From: Nematostella vectensis
Taxonomy: Eukaryota > Cnidaria > Anthozoa > Actiniaria > Edwardsiidae
Assembly (NCBI RefSeq): GCF_932526225.1
Contig: NC_064034.1
Location: forward strand, 21,915,747-21,972,001
Length of the DNA: 56,255 nucleotides
Reading direction: 5' to 3'
In this document: positions 33,061 to 45,251 of the stretch, piece by piece
Layout of the letters: each line of letters opens with the position of its first letter
Numbering within the stretch: the first letter of the stretch is position 1
Program-made: the position numbers and the translations under genes
The notes under the pieces: model-generated
Told to the model about the DNA's origin: nothing
Database searches by the model: none
Seen by the model: only the letters and a program-made list of their open reading frames with translations

Positions 33061-36000
33061 TTTTTTAAACTTCTGGATGCGCAAAGGATAAAATTGCCAA
33101 TTATAGCTACGTCGAGCGCGAAGATATGAGTTCAGAGATGGGACCGCAATGTAGTTTTGGAAAGCATGGGGTATGGTGATATGCTACTATATTATTGTAG
33201 TTTGACGGACAGTACACAAAATCAAAATAGGCCGAAACAAGTAGACATCTGTTGCTGTTGCATTTTTTGTTGTTAACTACGCCTAAAAGAGGTCAATAGG
33301 ATAAAGTCGCCAAAGTAAACATATTCGGATAAACAATAACGGCTGTGTTAATGGTATGACTAGGAAGACTACAGGAATGGTGGGATTAGAAAAATTTAAA
33401 ACAAGGGTGTAGAGGTATTCTTGAGGAGGGTCGGGGTTGCGTGGGGGAGGGGGGTGATGAGGGTCGAGGTTGTGTATTTGCCTAATAACAAAACGAGCAC
33501 TTCCGAAGCGTGGGGGAGTGGGGATACCATGTAATACGCCAGCGGCTGGACTTTCGCCAGAAAATATTTACTTTTCTAATGACTATAAAGTTATGTGCAA
33601 AGTGCGATTAAAAATCAAAAGGAAGACAAATAAAATTAAAGAAAGACAAATGTCATTGTCGGTATAATATTTACCTAATGGTTACTTCCAGCTGCTCTCA
33701 TAACGCCACGAAACTAATTGGTCCTTTCGTCCGGTCTACTTGATGCATTTAGTTTCCTTATTTGTATTTCTACTTTAAGTCAGTCACCATTTATCCGTGT
33801 CTCTGAGTGATTTCGCGTTTGAAAGGGAAATGAGATAAAAGGGCCAATTTCATCACCCAAGATGCATGCATGCGGCCATTTTGTAGCAAAAGTCGAAACA
33901 TCAAACTCCTGGAAGTTCTTCTTGTACTTTCCGACAAATTAATGTCAAAAGCCTTAAAAAGCAACATAAGTGACGTTGTAGTGTTAACTATTTAGGATTT
34001 TTCATGTTACCGGATACAATACATTCTGGGAAAGGCTTCTCTCCGTGGGGTTCGCTCGCTGCTCATTTTTGGTAAGACCGTTCTCAAGAGTCTCGTATAA
34101 AAGCTCTTACAATAAAAAAAACGCTTAAAATAAATAAACCAAAGAACATTGGAGCTTATAGTAGATCGTCGTTGAGTTATTTCATTGTTTTGAATAAATA
34201 CACAAAGGTCAATTTAAAATCAATTTCAGAGAAATGGTCAAAGGGCGAGACCACGAATGATTGATGAGCGATACAAAGTGGATCCTTTCCCCCTGGCGTA
34301 ACAGTAATTACCCACATTAAAATCTAATAGCTTGGAGTTTTACGATGATCTTTCCCACAAATGGCAACTCTAATTGAGCATCCCCAGTAAACAATAACCA
34401 CAAATTAGAGTATTTGATCTGTCATCAGCAATATCCATTTGGTCGCATCAATCTGATTAAATAAAAAATATATAAATTATCTCAACATGTATAAAAGTTG
34501 TAACTTGGCCTGTATCGTGGATTGTATGAATAAATAAAACTAAAAAATCATCTTTATTGTGGCATACTTAGTAAAAGCTTGTCTGCGAATGGACCTAATT
34601 TCTAAGCCTCCTGTAGGGAGGGTAGTTATATAATGAGTTCGTCCTTTTTGCCACAGGCAATAATACATGGCGAAAATGCTTAAAACATGGAGCACTTAAA
34701 ATGCACTTTTGAAAGGGCTTGGCTCGCCCTGGTTAACAAAGCCGCGTGACTATTATGTCACATGCATATAACGGAGAAAAAAAACCTGCATTTCCCGCTA
34801 CTATCTCTGTTTATGCTTCAAATACCCCGTTAGCGCTTTTAACCAATAAAATTCGCGAAACCGGGCGAAAATGTCCAAACATCCGCTCCATCAAGACAAA
34901 TCGCCGCTGGTTGTCGCACTTAAAAAGCACACTCATCAATTAAGAATGCGAAAATCCGTATGAAAATTTTTTGAACCGAGTTTATCCCCCGGACTAATTG
35001 CTAACAAACTCTAAAATAGACTTAAATAGCTGTCAATCTTGCACAATTACCCGAAAGCCTTTCTTAAGGCAGATAAACATCGTTTTGCAAAAATACTTTC
35101 ACCGTTTATCATCCCTTCTAGTAATTTCTGCTTTAGCTGGTGTGTAGATGGCGTTCTCTTCTGAAGCTTATTGCATTGCCTGGTGTTTCATAATTACCCA
35201 TCGGAAGATAACTCTGTTATTATACCTAAGTCGTGAAAAGATTAATTTTCAATATTCTAGCACTTACAAACGATGGGATAAGATTATAATTATTTTTACC
35301 CGGTGCAAGATGCCGGCCGCATGTAAAATCCATTTTTTTCCGCCATTTTATTGTTTACGAAAACAATTGTTTGGGAAACATAATAATGGCCCTCCAGCAG
35401 AAGGCAGCGCGACTTTTACTCGATTAGTCTATTTTTCTAATGGCCAGATTTTAAGCACGCAAAATATCAAGAGTTGAGCTACTTCTTTCTCCCCTTCCCC
35501 AAATTCCTCTTCCTCTCGTCCTCTTCGCCCACGCTCGGTTTGGAGCTTGCAATTTTGATAGAACATAGTCATATTCTGCTTAAAAAAGCCTGCCAGTTAT
35601 GACTCAATGGCTGGAGTCGTTATAATATAACCCTGGGAATTCTTTGGTAGATTCGGATGTACCATGCAGAGCTGACATTTTTACTTTCCAACATTTAGAT
35701 ATTACGCTTTGTATGCAATGCAAATAATTTTTCGTCGTGGGTATTATATGACAGTGGCCGGCCAAACAGCACATGTGAAACTTGATCTTCATGACACTCT
35801 GAAACTAGCGCTCATAGGGCATTGCAAATATTAATACACTCCGCTATCATGAATTCGTTTATGTAAACGTGGAAATTGAGCGTAGCATAACTATGGAAAA
35901 AGCAATTGAATGATTCTTCAAATATCTGGTATTGCCATCTTATGTCTGTGTTTTTAATTAATAACATTACGAAAGAAATATATAATATTGTCAGCGTGTA

Positions 36001-36413
36001 ATGGCCATTGACCTATAAGACATTACTATAAATCAACACGAACACATTATTCTATAATCTCGATTGCGAAAGTCATGTTAAAAAACGCCGCAGCATTTAT
36101 ATTTTTAAAACACATTTTATTTAAGTTTGTTGAGCGATTAAGCGAATATTAGATATAGAACTTACCAAATATATCCAAATATATTTTTCGACTATTAAAA
36201 TGTAGGTATCCAGTAAGACCGAGGTGCTGATTATTAGCTTGACATCACATGAAGGGGGTACTATTCGAAATATTGACTAACATTGTATTGATGTGCAAAC
36301 CTCTAGTATTGATACAAAATCGGTGCAAAAGCGTTAAAATCCATCAGAAAAGGTATCACTGCTAGGCATGCTTTGAGGCACAGTAAAACCGTGCGTTATA
36401 GTGTAGAACGTAC
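33061..36413. other. Gene-free AT-rich region
   Basis: No exon, RNA gene or mobile element is supported. Short ORFs on both strands have no motifs. If the signal-peptide exon at 36,414-36,480 starts a separate gene, its later exons could lie here, but none is recognisable. Confidence 0.35.
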
Positions 36414-36480
36414 CTTCTTTCGCTAGGACACAGGTTACAAGTGCGCACAGAACACAGATCAGCATACTTGTGCAAACCAT
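36414..36480 (-). CDS. Signal-peptide first exon of an unidentified secreted or membrane protein
   Basis: ATG at 36,480 reads MVCTSMLICVLCALVTCV, then LAKE, then donor GTACGT in phase 1. A 15-residue hydrophobic core ending V-L-A before K is a textbook signal peptide with a predicted cut after Ala. An in-frame TAA lies 14 codons upstream. A TATA box is found about 250 bp upstream. Length, phase and strand match the receptor signal-peptide exon at 25,955-26,036. It could begin a second gene, or be an alternative first exon of the adhesion GPCR gene. No downstream partner exon could be identified. Confidence 0.55.
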
Positions 36481-36727
36481 CCCCGATTTTATGTAGGAAA
36501 TCACGGCCCTCAAATCTGTGTCTTAAGCAAGGTCTTGTGATTTGTCAGTTTACGATCAGGACGCAGAACAGTCAGGGGATTTGCCTCCTGCGCAAAACCT
36601 GTTTATGTACCACCGAATGCGCCTCGCGTAATGGAAGTCGCGGATTGAGGACAAAAATGCTATAGCTGCTGCCTTACCCCCCGAGAATGAAATATAATTG
36701 GATGATTGTGCCATTCGCTCACCGAGA

Positions 36728-36735
36728 CTTATATA
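36728..36735 (-). promoter_or_regulatory. Candidate TATA box
   Basis: The minus strand reads GGTATATAAGTCTCGG. TATATAAG lies 248 bp before the ATG at 36,480, which would leave a 5' UTR of about 220 bp. This supports the first-exon reading of the signal-peptide ORF. Confidence 0.4.
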
Positions 36736-38289
36736 CCATTTGTATTTCAGAAGATTTATTAACTCGTGAATACATCATGTGGAATAAGTAATCATCCAAC
36801 CAGAGGTAAGACCATCAGAACAGCTTCCACCAATCCCCCCGCTTACCATTAGACAATAAGATTAATCTCAAGCGGGAAACTATTCTAGAAGGGTTGAAGT
36901 GACCTCAGTATCGCTCGCTGGGGGCTTTATGTGCCTAAACTGTGGTCGTGTCGAGTTTGCGGTAATCAATCAATTCCTTTTTTTACAAAACCGCATAAAT
37001 AACGCTTCGTTAACACATGCGAAACAATCAGTCGATCATGTTTGCATCAAGTTGATGCAAAAAAGTAACCTAGTCTTCAGCGCAATATGGTAACAATTTA
37101 TCATGAAAAACGAATTTGCAACGAAGCACTTGGTAAAATAGATCATCGCATTTTTTTTAACCAAAACTCTTTGGCTTTGGTAAGCTGCTGCAATTAGTGG
37201 TTGATTATCTTAGTTCTTTGGCTGACGAACACAAACAGATAAGAAAAGGCTAACCAAGAAACCAAAGTAACTCCTCTAATAGGACATAAAAAATCACTAA
37301 AAAATTAACTAGTTGCTTTATAGAACGTTGCTATAGACGTATACACTGTGATTTTGTCATTTAAAATTGGGGAAAAGCAAATAGAAAAAAAGAAACGGAT
37401 AAAAATTCAATCGTAAAAAAACCCGCCCACAGTGCGGAGAAAAAAAAACAAAAACAAAGTCCGTGTCATTTCTTCAAAATGCTGCCTTTTCGAGATTGTT
37501 CTTTTGGTTGCTAAAATCCTATTTTCCCGTCGACGTGTCACGATTCGTTTCCTAGCACATTACGAGAAACGCTACGTCAACCTTTAGTAATTGATGATAA
37601 AAAGGTGATTGAAAAATGATTTTTCATATTAAAAAAAGGAAAATGATATTCACATTATTCCTTTGGCAGCGGTTAATAAACTTTCTTCGACCAAATAAGA
37701 ATTAAATCATCTCTAGCATGTAGTATGCCTTTATAAAATGTCTTATTGGTTTTAAGTAAGAAGATAAAATAAATAAATAATACTAGCCCTCTTTCAATAA
37801 ATACAATAAATGAAAATAAATGCCGTTATAACAGAACTTCAAATATTTTTGCCAAATAAAAAAAATGCTGACTCCTTTCAGACAGATATTTAGCTGTCAA
37901 CTATGACAAAAAGACAAACCGAAAAGGTCTATCTATTTTCTACTTCCCTTCCACCTGTTCTCTTTGCATTGTCTTGATTAGAAACGATAACGCCAAGGAT
38001 GATTTGGGCAACATTATGTCTCCCCTGTCTTAGAGATGAGAAAATGGCAATCAATTACGGCGGGTACTTTTAACATGGTGCCGCCAGTCTATACCCTCTG
38101 TATGTTCCTTCTATGAGATATGTTTATACTTCAAAATACTCGACTCAATTTTACAATGCAATGTCCTTTATTCACTACTAAAATCAAAGAAACGAAACGG
38201 TAGTCATGGTAATGCATCTTTAACTGCCGCTGTGACGGCGGGCTCATCGTCTTTTTCGTTCACTTCTCACGGAAAAGATGCACCAACCA
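36736..38289. other. Intergenic AT-rich DNA
   Basis: No gene or mobile element is supported. There are A-rich tracts around 37,380-37,460 and 37,760-37,870. Confidence 0.4.
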
Positions 38290-39400
38290 AGATTCTCCGG
38301 GTTCAATCGAGCCCAATCCAGCTGAAATAGTAAGTGAATCTTCCCATCCATCGCCTTCCGCGATAGCCCAGGCTCTCGTTGCCGACACGTCATCCATCTC
38401 TATGATTTCTGGTGCCAACTTTGAGCTCCCTGTTTGTTAGGCGACTCATGTCAATAAAGAAACCGTAGTCTAGCGCCTGTAGGCCACACGGTAGAACACT
38501 CCACCGGAGAGTCTATGTACCAAACGGTGAGAGCAAACAAGAGGCTAGCTTCTCCGATTGATGTTATTATGATCGATAAAGAGCATCCTCACGCGGCAAA
38601 ACGGATTCGTTCGGATTCCGAAAACCTAGACCGCATGGTCGAAAATGATAAAGAGGGCGATACTGAAGGACTACTTTCACCTTACTCGCGCTGGGAAACT
38701 AGCGGGGAGCTGGATGCTTTTCTGAAAGTTATTCAAAAGCCCCTACAGCGCTTCAAGAGAAGGTCAATTATTAAAGAATTCCACGGCAAGCTTCGGATGC
38801 TGCCTTTACTCTTTTTCTTGATTCCTACCTCACAACCATGGTCAACGGTATTGAAAACCCCGACAATGTAATGAAAGACACTCAAGATAAGCTTCTTGAT
38901 ATACTGGGACCCTTGTGTGCCACGTATGAGAACTTGAATATGATCTATGATGCCATAGATGATAATAAAATTGTCCTAGAACAAAAATACCGTCTCACGT
39001 ATGTCCCAATGTACCAAACGAGCCATTATGCTTTTAGGTGATACGTCAGCCCAATTATCCACCAAGAGGCGTGAGCAAGTTCTCACTGAATCCCATGCTA
39101 GCATCATTGGGAAAATAAGAGTTTCCAGACTGTGGCAAACAACTGTTCGGGGAAGGTTTTGGGCCAAGATTGAAGCTTCGCTTTGAAACAGCAAACACTG
39201 TAACTAGTGCTGCAAAAGCTGGCAAGCAGCCTTTTCGAGGAGCTGCCACCCCACGCTTCCAAGGACCACACAGGGGTGGTAGAGGCAGAGACTTTCAAAG
39301 GTTTCTATCGTCCAGGCATGTCAGGGCAGACCTCAACCCAAGCCTACCGGGGCAGAGGCAGGGGCCAGTTTCGCTACCAGTCGCAGTAACAGCCTTAGTA
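38290..39400 (+). pseudogene. DIRS-like gag pseudogene
   Basis: Three frames together give a gag-like protein. The first piece (to 38,442) contains SPGSIEPNPAEIVSESSHPS and a stop. The second starts at 38,515 and includes KRIRSDSENLDRMVENDKEG, LLSPYSRWETSGELDAFL and later LDILGPLCATYENL in another frame. The third (39,001-39,300) has LLGDTSAQLSTKRREQVL and TANTVTSAAKAGKQPFRG. The order, with a LLG.ASAQLS..RR element and a basic FRG tail, is typical of DIRS gag. At least two frameshifts and one stop make it non-functional. Confidence 0.68.
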
Positions 39401-39749
39401 CCAGCCCAAACAGCAGCAACGGCTCCACCAACCAGTACACATCTTATGAAAGGTATATCAAATCACCGTACTTATCTTGTAGAAACCCCTTTTGCGGGCA
39501 GGCTGAAACATTACCCAAGTGGGTACAAATAACAAACGATCCCTGGGTCCTACAAGCCATATTAGGGTACCTGATAGAATTTAAGAGCACACCCTCGCAA
39601 TCCTATCCACCTCACAGTATTTTCACTTCCTAGGAACACCAGCTTCAGATAGACCAGGAAGTGCAAAAACTGCTTTCAAAAAAAGGCAGTTCACTTTGTC
39701 CAAGAATACCAGCGCAATCTTCCAGGGTTTCTCATCACACGTTTTGTAG

Positions 39750-40600
39750 TACCCAAAAAGGGTGGGGTCTAAAATCATAAACCTAAAACAAACCTAAAAC
39801 AACTCAATCAGTTCATACCATACGAACATTTCAAAATGGAGTCAGTTCTGATGCTGAAAGATCTTTTAACAAAAGGGGACTTCATGGCAAAACTAGACTT
39901 GAAGGATGCTTACCTGACAGAACCCATAGACAGGGATTACCAGAGGTTCCTGCGCTTCCTGTGGAAGGATTCTATCCTAGAGCACTCTTGCCTCCCATTT
40001 GGGTTAGCCAGCAGTCCAAGGGTATTTACAAAAATACTAAAACCAGTTTAGGCGGTCCTCCGACAGAGGAGAATCAGACTCATAGCATAGCTAGACGACA
40101 TTCTTTTAGAAGCAAACTCAGAACACAAACTACATCAACATGTGTCTATGACAGTACATCTCTTGGAAGAACAGGGGTTCATAATAAATTATCAGAAGTC
40201 AGTCTTGACTCCATTCAAAAACATAGAGTTCCTAGGTTTTCAAGTCAACAGAGAAATTCTCTCCCTAAGCTTACCAAGGGACAAAGTAAGGAAGATCAGA
40301 CAAAGATGTCAACAGCTTATAGAAAACCCTCAAACAACAGTAAGGGAATTATCAAAATTCCTGGGCCTCCTATCCTCTTCCATTTAAGCAGTCTTTCGTT
40401 CCCCCCTCCACTACCGTTACCTCCAAGAGGCAAAGAACAAGGCTTAGCGGACTCTACAGTCCTACGAAGCAACAGTTTTGATAAACCAAGATGCTTTACA
40501 GGAGGTAACATGGAAAGGATTTGACCACCAAGCTGCAAAGATTCCTCTTCCAATATCGTGTTACACCTCACACGACAACAGAATTGTTAAACGGCCGTAA
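39750..40600 (+). pseudogene. DIRS-like reverse transcriptase pseudogene
   Basis: Frame one (39,836-40,051) has MESVLMLKDLLTKGDFMAKL, DLKDAYL and LPFGLASSPRVFTKILKPV. A frameshift then changes frame to 40,142-40,387, which reads LLEEQGFIINYQKSVLTPFK and IEFLGFQVN, the RT thumb region that follows the active-site strand. The YLDD box itself is corrupted (the DNA around 40,090 gives only a DDILLEA remnant out of frame). An RT, broken; no recombinase follows. Confidence 0.75.
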
Positions 40601-40727
40601 GTTGAAGACAAGGTTTGACTTGTTACACCCTGCTTTCCAAGGTCGAGTCAGGAACAACTAGAGTAATATGAGATATCACGATAGCAAGTGTAAAATGTAT
40701 CGTTTGTCATTAATTGTATACACCCCT

Positions 40728-40868
40728 TGTAGTATCCGCTCGTAGTGAGAGGGAAAACCGAGTGTACAAACTCAACGTTTTATTCAAGATGGCGACTCAC
40801 TCAACTCAGTTACAAACACGTGCCCCAACATGCAATGCGGGCGCTACACAGGTATACCGAATACTACA
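40728..40868 (-). repeat. 3' LTR of the gypsy element
   Basis: 141 bp, TG...CA ends, five differences from 44,939-45,079. On the minus strand it holds a GAATAAAA polyadenylation-type signal. Confidence 0.92.
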
Positions 40869-40880
40869 TCCTCCCCCAAG
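40869..40880 (-). other. Polypurine tract of the gypsy element
   Basis: The minus strand reads CTTGGGGGAGGA immediately before the 3' LTR start (TGTAGTATTC). This is the expected place for the plus-strand primer. Confidence 0.8.
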
Positions 40881-41016
40881 TATGGACTGCCATACTTAAT
40901 AACAAATTTTGTGAGCTTAAGCAAGCTTAACGTCTAAACTGTAACATGTTCTAGAAACCACTAATAAAGCCTACTGTATAGCTAATGTTCGTAGTGTTCA
41001 AATGTTCATACTGTCC

Positions 41017-41763
41017 TTACAAGTCCAAACGCTTTGGAGATCTGACGATCCGACCAGATCGGGTTGTCTGAGATACACGAGTGTTCGCTGGAGTAGACGA
41101 CTCTGCACTGATTGTTGGCAAAGGCGGCTGAGGACTCGGCCACTCTTCATCGGTGTCGTCTGCTTGTCCGGTTGGTTCCGCCGTATGCTCTTCGGTGGTG
41201 GGTACCGGAGCTGACCGATTCCTGCGAAGAATCCCTTCACCCGTTTTCACCAGATATGATCTGGGGTACTGTGTCGGTGATAGCACTTTGCCTAGTTTCG
41301 ATTGGTCTTTGACCCACACAGTGTTACCGGGATTTAGAGACGATAACTCCCTGGCTCTATGTCGTCTGTTGAAGGAAACCTCTTGCTTGTTTCTGTATGT
41401 TTCTTCCTTCGCTCTCACAGCCTTTAAGTCGGAAGACATATTTCTGGGATGTAGCGTGCTTGACAGTACAGGCCCCATGAAAAGCTCACTTGGCGATAAT
41501 CCATTCTGTAAAGGTGTAGAGCGATACGACAAGAGAGCAAGACCAATGTCCTTGTTCTTCTTAAGCAGTTCCTTAATCGTACGAACCGCTCTCTCTGCTT
41601 CTCCATTAGCAGGAGCATACTTAGGTGAGCTAGTATAATGGATAAAGGCGTACGTATCCGCAAACTTGCTTAATATTTCCGAGACAAACTGAGGACCATT
41701 GTCCGAAATAGCAGTCTGGAATTCCGTGTGTTGCAAATAGTTCCTTAAGAACATTGATGACAT
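41017..41763 (-). pseudogene. Gypsy integrase, C-terminal part
   Basis: Carries the second half of the integrase core: ISDNGPQFVSEI with the second catalytic Asp, then NGEAERAVRTIKELL with the Glu. It continues with LNPGNTVWVKDQSK (SH3-like region) and ends in a proline-rich tail with TTRSGRIVRSPKRL. The N-terminal half (zinc finger and first Asp) lies in the next block in a different frame. An in-frame stop after VVDYYSR (near 41,797) separates them, so the integrase is broken. Confidence 0.88.
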
Positions 41764-41826
41764 TTTCAGATGTTTTACTGTAAAGTCTCTTTATCTCTAT
41801 TCAACGAGAATAGTAATCAACAACAA

Positions 41827-42620
41827 TTAGATTGATTTTACCTTGGTAATTGAATAGATCCATACCAATTCTCTCCCAGGGTGTGATGGAAAGGAACTTG
41901 GCAGGAGTGGCTCACGCTGGTCTTCTTTAACCTTTGCACATGTGCCGCACTTAGAAACCATGTCCTGAATAATGGTAGAAAGCCCTGACCACCATACGGA
42001 GCTGCGAGCCCTTGCTCTACACTTGGTTATACCAAGGTGTCCGGTGTGGACGCAATTGAGGATTTCAAGCCTCATGGACCGGGGTATGACGATCCGCTCG
42101 TCATACAGCAAGATATCATCCACGACTGCTAGGTGACTCTGTGCCTCCCAATATGGCTGCATGAGGGGCCTATGTGGCATATAAGCAGGCCATCCTTCCA
42201 TACAATACCTGCGAATGAGGGAGCACTCTTCGTCTACTTTCTGCGCTTCGCGTATTTCTGTGAGACGGTTTGGCGTTGCAGGAAGTCCATGCAATGTCTT
42301 ACCCACATAGCTCTCAACTTCTTCAACCAACATGACGTCTTCCGGTAGTGGCTTTCCTACTGGCGCTCTCGACAGTGCATCCGCTGTGTGCTGCTGTTTA
42401 CCTGGAACATAGACTACATGTGGACTGAAACGCATTAGTCTAAGTCGGAATCTCTGGATGCGAGGCGGCATCTTGCATAATTCAGTTGTATTAAGCAAAG
42501 TTACTAGAGATTTGTGATCTGTCTCTAGCGTAAACTTAAGACCTAACACATACTGCGCAAACCTTTCACAGGCCCAAGTAGCTGCTAAGGCTTCCTTTTC
42601 AATAACCGCATACCTCTGCT
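41827..42620 (-). pseudogene. Gypsy RNase H C-terminus and integrase zinc finger
   Basis: The frame opens inside RNase H (IEKEALAATWACERFAQYV is readable upstream of the first Met, then LETDHKSLVTLL and YVPGKQQHTADALSRAP, the spacer end). It continues into the integrase HHCC zinc finger: HTGHLGITKCRARARSSVWW with KCGTC. A frameshift near 42,630 separates it from the RT block, and another near 41,870 breaks the integrase core. Confidence 0.87.
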
Positions 42621-42629
42621 CTGTCTCCG

Positions 42630-43976
42630 ACAGGACAGAGCACGGGACGCGTAGTACACAGGACGACGGGAGCCATCGTCCGCTATCTGTATCAGGACTG
42701 CACCAATTCCTGCGTTTGATGCATCTGCTGCGATTATGGTCTCACGCTTCGGACTGTAGAGCGCTAACACCTCCGATGATGCCAGGACCTCCTTAATCCT
42801 TTGGAATGCCTGTTGCTGGTCTGGACCCCATAGCCACTGTGCATCTTTATGAAGCAGCTGGCGCAGTGGACCGTTGAGATCCGCTAGTCTAGGCACGAAC
42901 TTAGCAACATGGTTGACCATACCTAGGAACCTTTGGAGCTCTGTGACGGTTGTCGGTACTGGGCACCTGGTGATGGCATCTGTCTTACTGGGGTCGACGT
43001 AAATGCCACTACCGTCAATGATGTGTGCCAGGAACTTGATTGACCGTTTGTTTAACTCGCAATTGCTGTTTAGTGTCATCCCTGCATCCTGGATACGGTT
43101 TAGGACCGCTCGTACACGTTTGTCATGTTTTGCTTGGTCCTTCCCATGGATTAAGATGTCGTCCATCTGGCACACTACACCATCTAGTCCCTCCAGGATA
43201 CCAGACATGGCGCGTTGGAAGAACTCAGGTGCGCTGTTGATCCCAAATGGCAGCCTGTTGAAACAAAATCTGCCAAAGGGGGTTATGAATGTGGTCAATA
43301 ATTTAGACTGTTCATCAAGGGGAATTTGCCAAAACCCACTATTAGCGTCGAGTTTACTAAACACCATCCCCTGGGATAGTTTGGATAAACTTTCATCCAC
43401 AGATGGCATCGGGTGTATTTCCCGCTTGACCCCTTTATTAAGCTGAGTCAGATCCACGCAGATTCGCACTCTGCCATTGGGTTTGGGAACACAAACAATA
43501 CCCGAACACCACTCAGTGGGCACGGTCACGGGTGAGATGACGTTTTGTTTTAACATTGTCTCTATCTTTTCCTTTACCTTTGGCAACAGGGGATGGGGTA
43601 CCTTTCTGGGAGTATACAAGCAAACTGGGACTGCCTCATCACGTAATGTTATGCGATATTCTGTTGCGATCTTCCCTAGACCTTGAAATTCCTTACGAAA
43701 GTCTTGGGGTGACTGGAGAATTTCCCCCACATCATTAAGCTTCACCAGCCCCAAGTCTACACAAACTTTCTTACTCAGTAAAGAGCAGGACTGGTTTCTA
43801 ATAACATACATGCGTTCCTGGGTTTTGCTTTGGCGATATTTCAGGGTAGCCTGAAAAGTTCCAATAACCTCAAGGTCCCCCCTGGCCCCCTCAGTGTTTG
43901 CTGAGGTTTGTCTAGCTTCATTCCCTTTAGCCATGGAACTGAGTAACTTAGAACACAGACAGAGGCACCTGTGTCT
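42630..43976 (-). pseudogene. Gypsy protease, reverse transcriptase and RNase H start
   Basis: The protease motif KLDTGASVCVLS lies at about 43,970-43,930 and shifts frame near 43,870 into VIGTFQATLKYRQSKTQERM and NQSCSLLSKKVCVDL. RT follows: KPNGRVRICVDLTQLNKGV, FSKLDANSGFWQIPL, RLPFGINSAPEFFQ and the catalytic box CQMDDILIHG. RNase H starts at AADASNAGIGAVLIQ. Protease and RT domains are complete in sequence, but frameshifts break the protease and the RNase H. The first Asp of protease is in the DTGA motif. Confidence 0.92.
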
Positions 43977-43979
43977 AGT

Positions 43980-44913
43980 TTAAACTTTGTTGTGATCATT
44001 TACCCCTATTTGAGCAATCCAGGGATCATTTGCTTTCCCTGTAACCTCCCCAAGAAACAAGAAATCCTCTTCCCCAGGGCTTTCAACTTTATGAACATTT
44101 TTAGGAGCTGGGGCTTTCGTTTCGCTTTCGCAGACCCTCTGATAATGACCTTTCTTGTGGCATTTGTTACATGTCGCTAACCTAGCAGGGCAATCCTTTC
44201 TTTCGTGAGGTTCATTGCCACAGAAATGACACTTCTTACTCCCTTCGGAACCCCCCTTGGGACTAGGTTTAGCTTTCTTTTGGTTATTTTGGGGTTGTTT
44301 TTTTCTGATAAAGTATACACTAGAATCAGACGTGTTTATCTTCCTCTCTCTGTTCTCCTTTCTCATATCGTTCACTACACCGTTCAATAGCCTGGGCAAG
44401 AGTTAGATCCGCTTTCTGTTGCAGTCTGTCCGAGAGATTTTCGTCTAAAACTCCCACTACGAGGCGATCTCGAATCAACTCTTCTTTCAGAGTAGAGTAA
44501 TTGCATTCATCTGGTAGGCGATATAAATCTTGTATGAAGTTGTCAATGGACTCACCTGGCTTCTGAACTCGCCTGTTGAATCGGGCCCTGTTCACAACAA
44601 CGTTTCGGCGTGCGCCAAAATACGTCTCGAGTGCCGTTTTCATCTCACTATAACTCGCCTTCGATTCGTCGACTTTGAACGTCGTTAAAATATCATCTGC
44701 ACAGTCTCCCATAGCGTAGAGTAGAGTGCTGACCTGCTCGGTATCCGTCTTGTCTTTGAGTCCCGAAGCAGTCCGGTACCGTTCAAATCTCTTGATCCAT
44801 TTCGTCCAGTTCTCAATTTGCTCGAGGCCCTGTTTGCCCGAAGCGAAATTTTCCGGAAGAGGAAATTGTATCTGGGGTTTATGAGAGCTTGAGGCATCTT
44901 CTGGGTCCGGCAT
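43980..44913 (-). pseudogene. Gypsy gag with two zinc knuckles
   Basis: ATG at 44,913 lies just inside the PBS. The capsid region has IENWTKWIKRFERYRTASGL, ALETYFGARRNVVVNRARFN, FNRRVQKPGESIDNFIQDLY and IRDRLVVGVLDENLSDRLQ. A one-base frameshift near 44,350 moves to the nucleocapsid frame, which has CHFCGNEPHERKDC and CNKCHKKGHYQRVC, two CX2CX4HX4C knuckles. The protease frame begins within 10 bp of the stop (43,980), as in elements using ribosomal frameshifting. Confidence 0.9.
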
Positions 44914-44920
44914 TTCTGCT

Positions 44921-44938
44921 TTTGAAACGCTGCCACCA
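44921..44938 (-). other. Primer binding site of the gypsy element
   Basis: Directly after the 5' LTR the minus strand reads TGGTGGCAGCGTTTCAAA. It starts with TGG, the complement of a tRNA CCA end. The exact tRNA was not matched. Confidence 0.75.
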
Positions 44939-45079
44939 TGTAGTATCCGCTCGTAGTGAGGGGGAAAACCGAGTATACAAACTCAACGTTTTATTCAAGA
45001 TGGCGACTCACTCAATTCAGTTACAAACACGTGCCCTAACATGGAATGCGGGCGCTACACAGGTATACCGAATACTACA
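44939..45079 (-). repeat. 5' LTR of the gypsy element
   Basis: 141 bp, identical ends to the 3' LTR, five substitutions between them. The differences suggest an old insertion. Confidence 0.92.
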
Positions 45080-45238
45080 CCCATCCCCTCTAGGGAATAT
45101 TTAGCACCATGCGCATGTGTGTTAGAGATATAAGCAACACGTGAAAACGAGTTTAGACACACAAGGTAAATATACAGTTTGTTGTGAAGTTGAGTAAAAA
45201 CCCCTTGGAATATTGTGCTTGTTTGGGTTGCTTCATTT

Positions 45239-45251
45239 TGGTGCCGTGACC
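45239..45251 (+). other. Primer binding site of the plus-strand gypsy
   Basis: TGGTGCCGTGACC lies between an LTR-like end (TTGCTTCATTT) and the gag-like frame. TGGTGCCGTGACC is a PBS form seen in animal LTR elements. Confidence 0.6.

Larger units (their letters stand above)
38290..40600 (+). mobile_element. DIRS-like retroelement remnant (gag and RT)
   Basis: A plus-strand degraded retroelement with gag-like then RT-like reading frames broken by several frameshifts. No LTR is recognisable. The RT core reads KLDLKDAYLTEPIDRDYQRF with CLPFGLASSPRVFTKILKPV, as in DIRS-type RT. The tyrosine recombinase, RNase H and methyltransferase expected downstream are absent, so the copy is truncated at about 40.6 kb. 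Limits are approximate. Confidence 0.75.
40728..45079 (-). mobile_element. Ty3/gypsy LTR retrotransposon (degenerate)
   Basis: A full-length minus-strand element of 4.35 kb. It has two 141-bp LTRs (TGTAGTATCC...TACTACA) differing at five positions, a PBS directly inside the 5' LTR, a polypurine tract directly before the 3' LTR, and gag, protease, RT, RNase H and integrase in gypsy order (integrase last). Frameshifts occur in gag, protease, RNase H and integrase, and an in-frame stop follows the first integrase aspartate region. It cannot move by itself. Gag carries two zinc knuckles. Confidence 0.93.

Noticed and set aside
41153-41638. Plus-strand ORFs over gypsy-1
   Set aside because: Antisense shadows of the integrase and RT frames, without family motifs.
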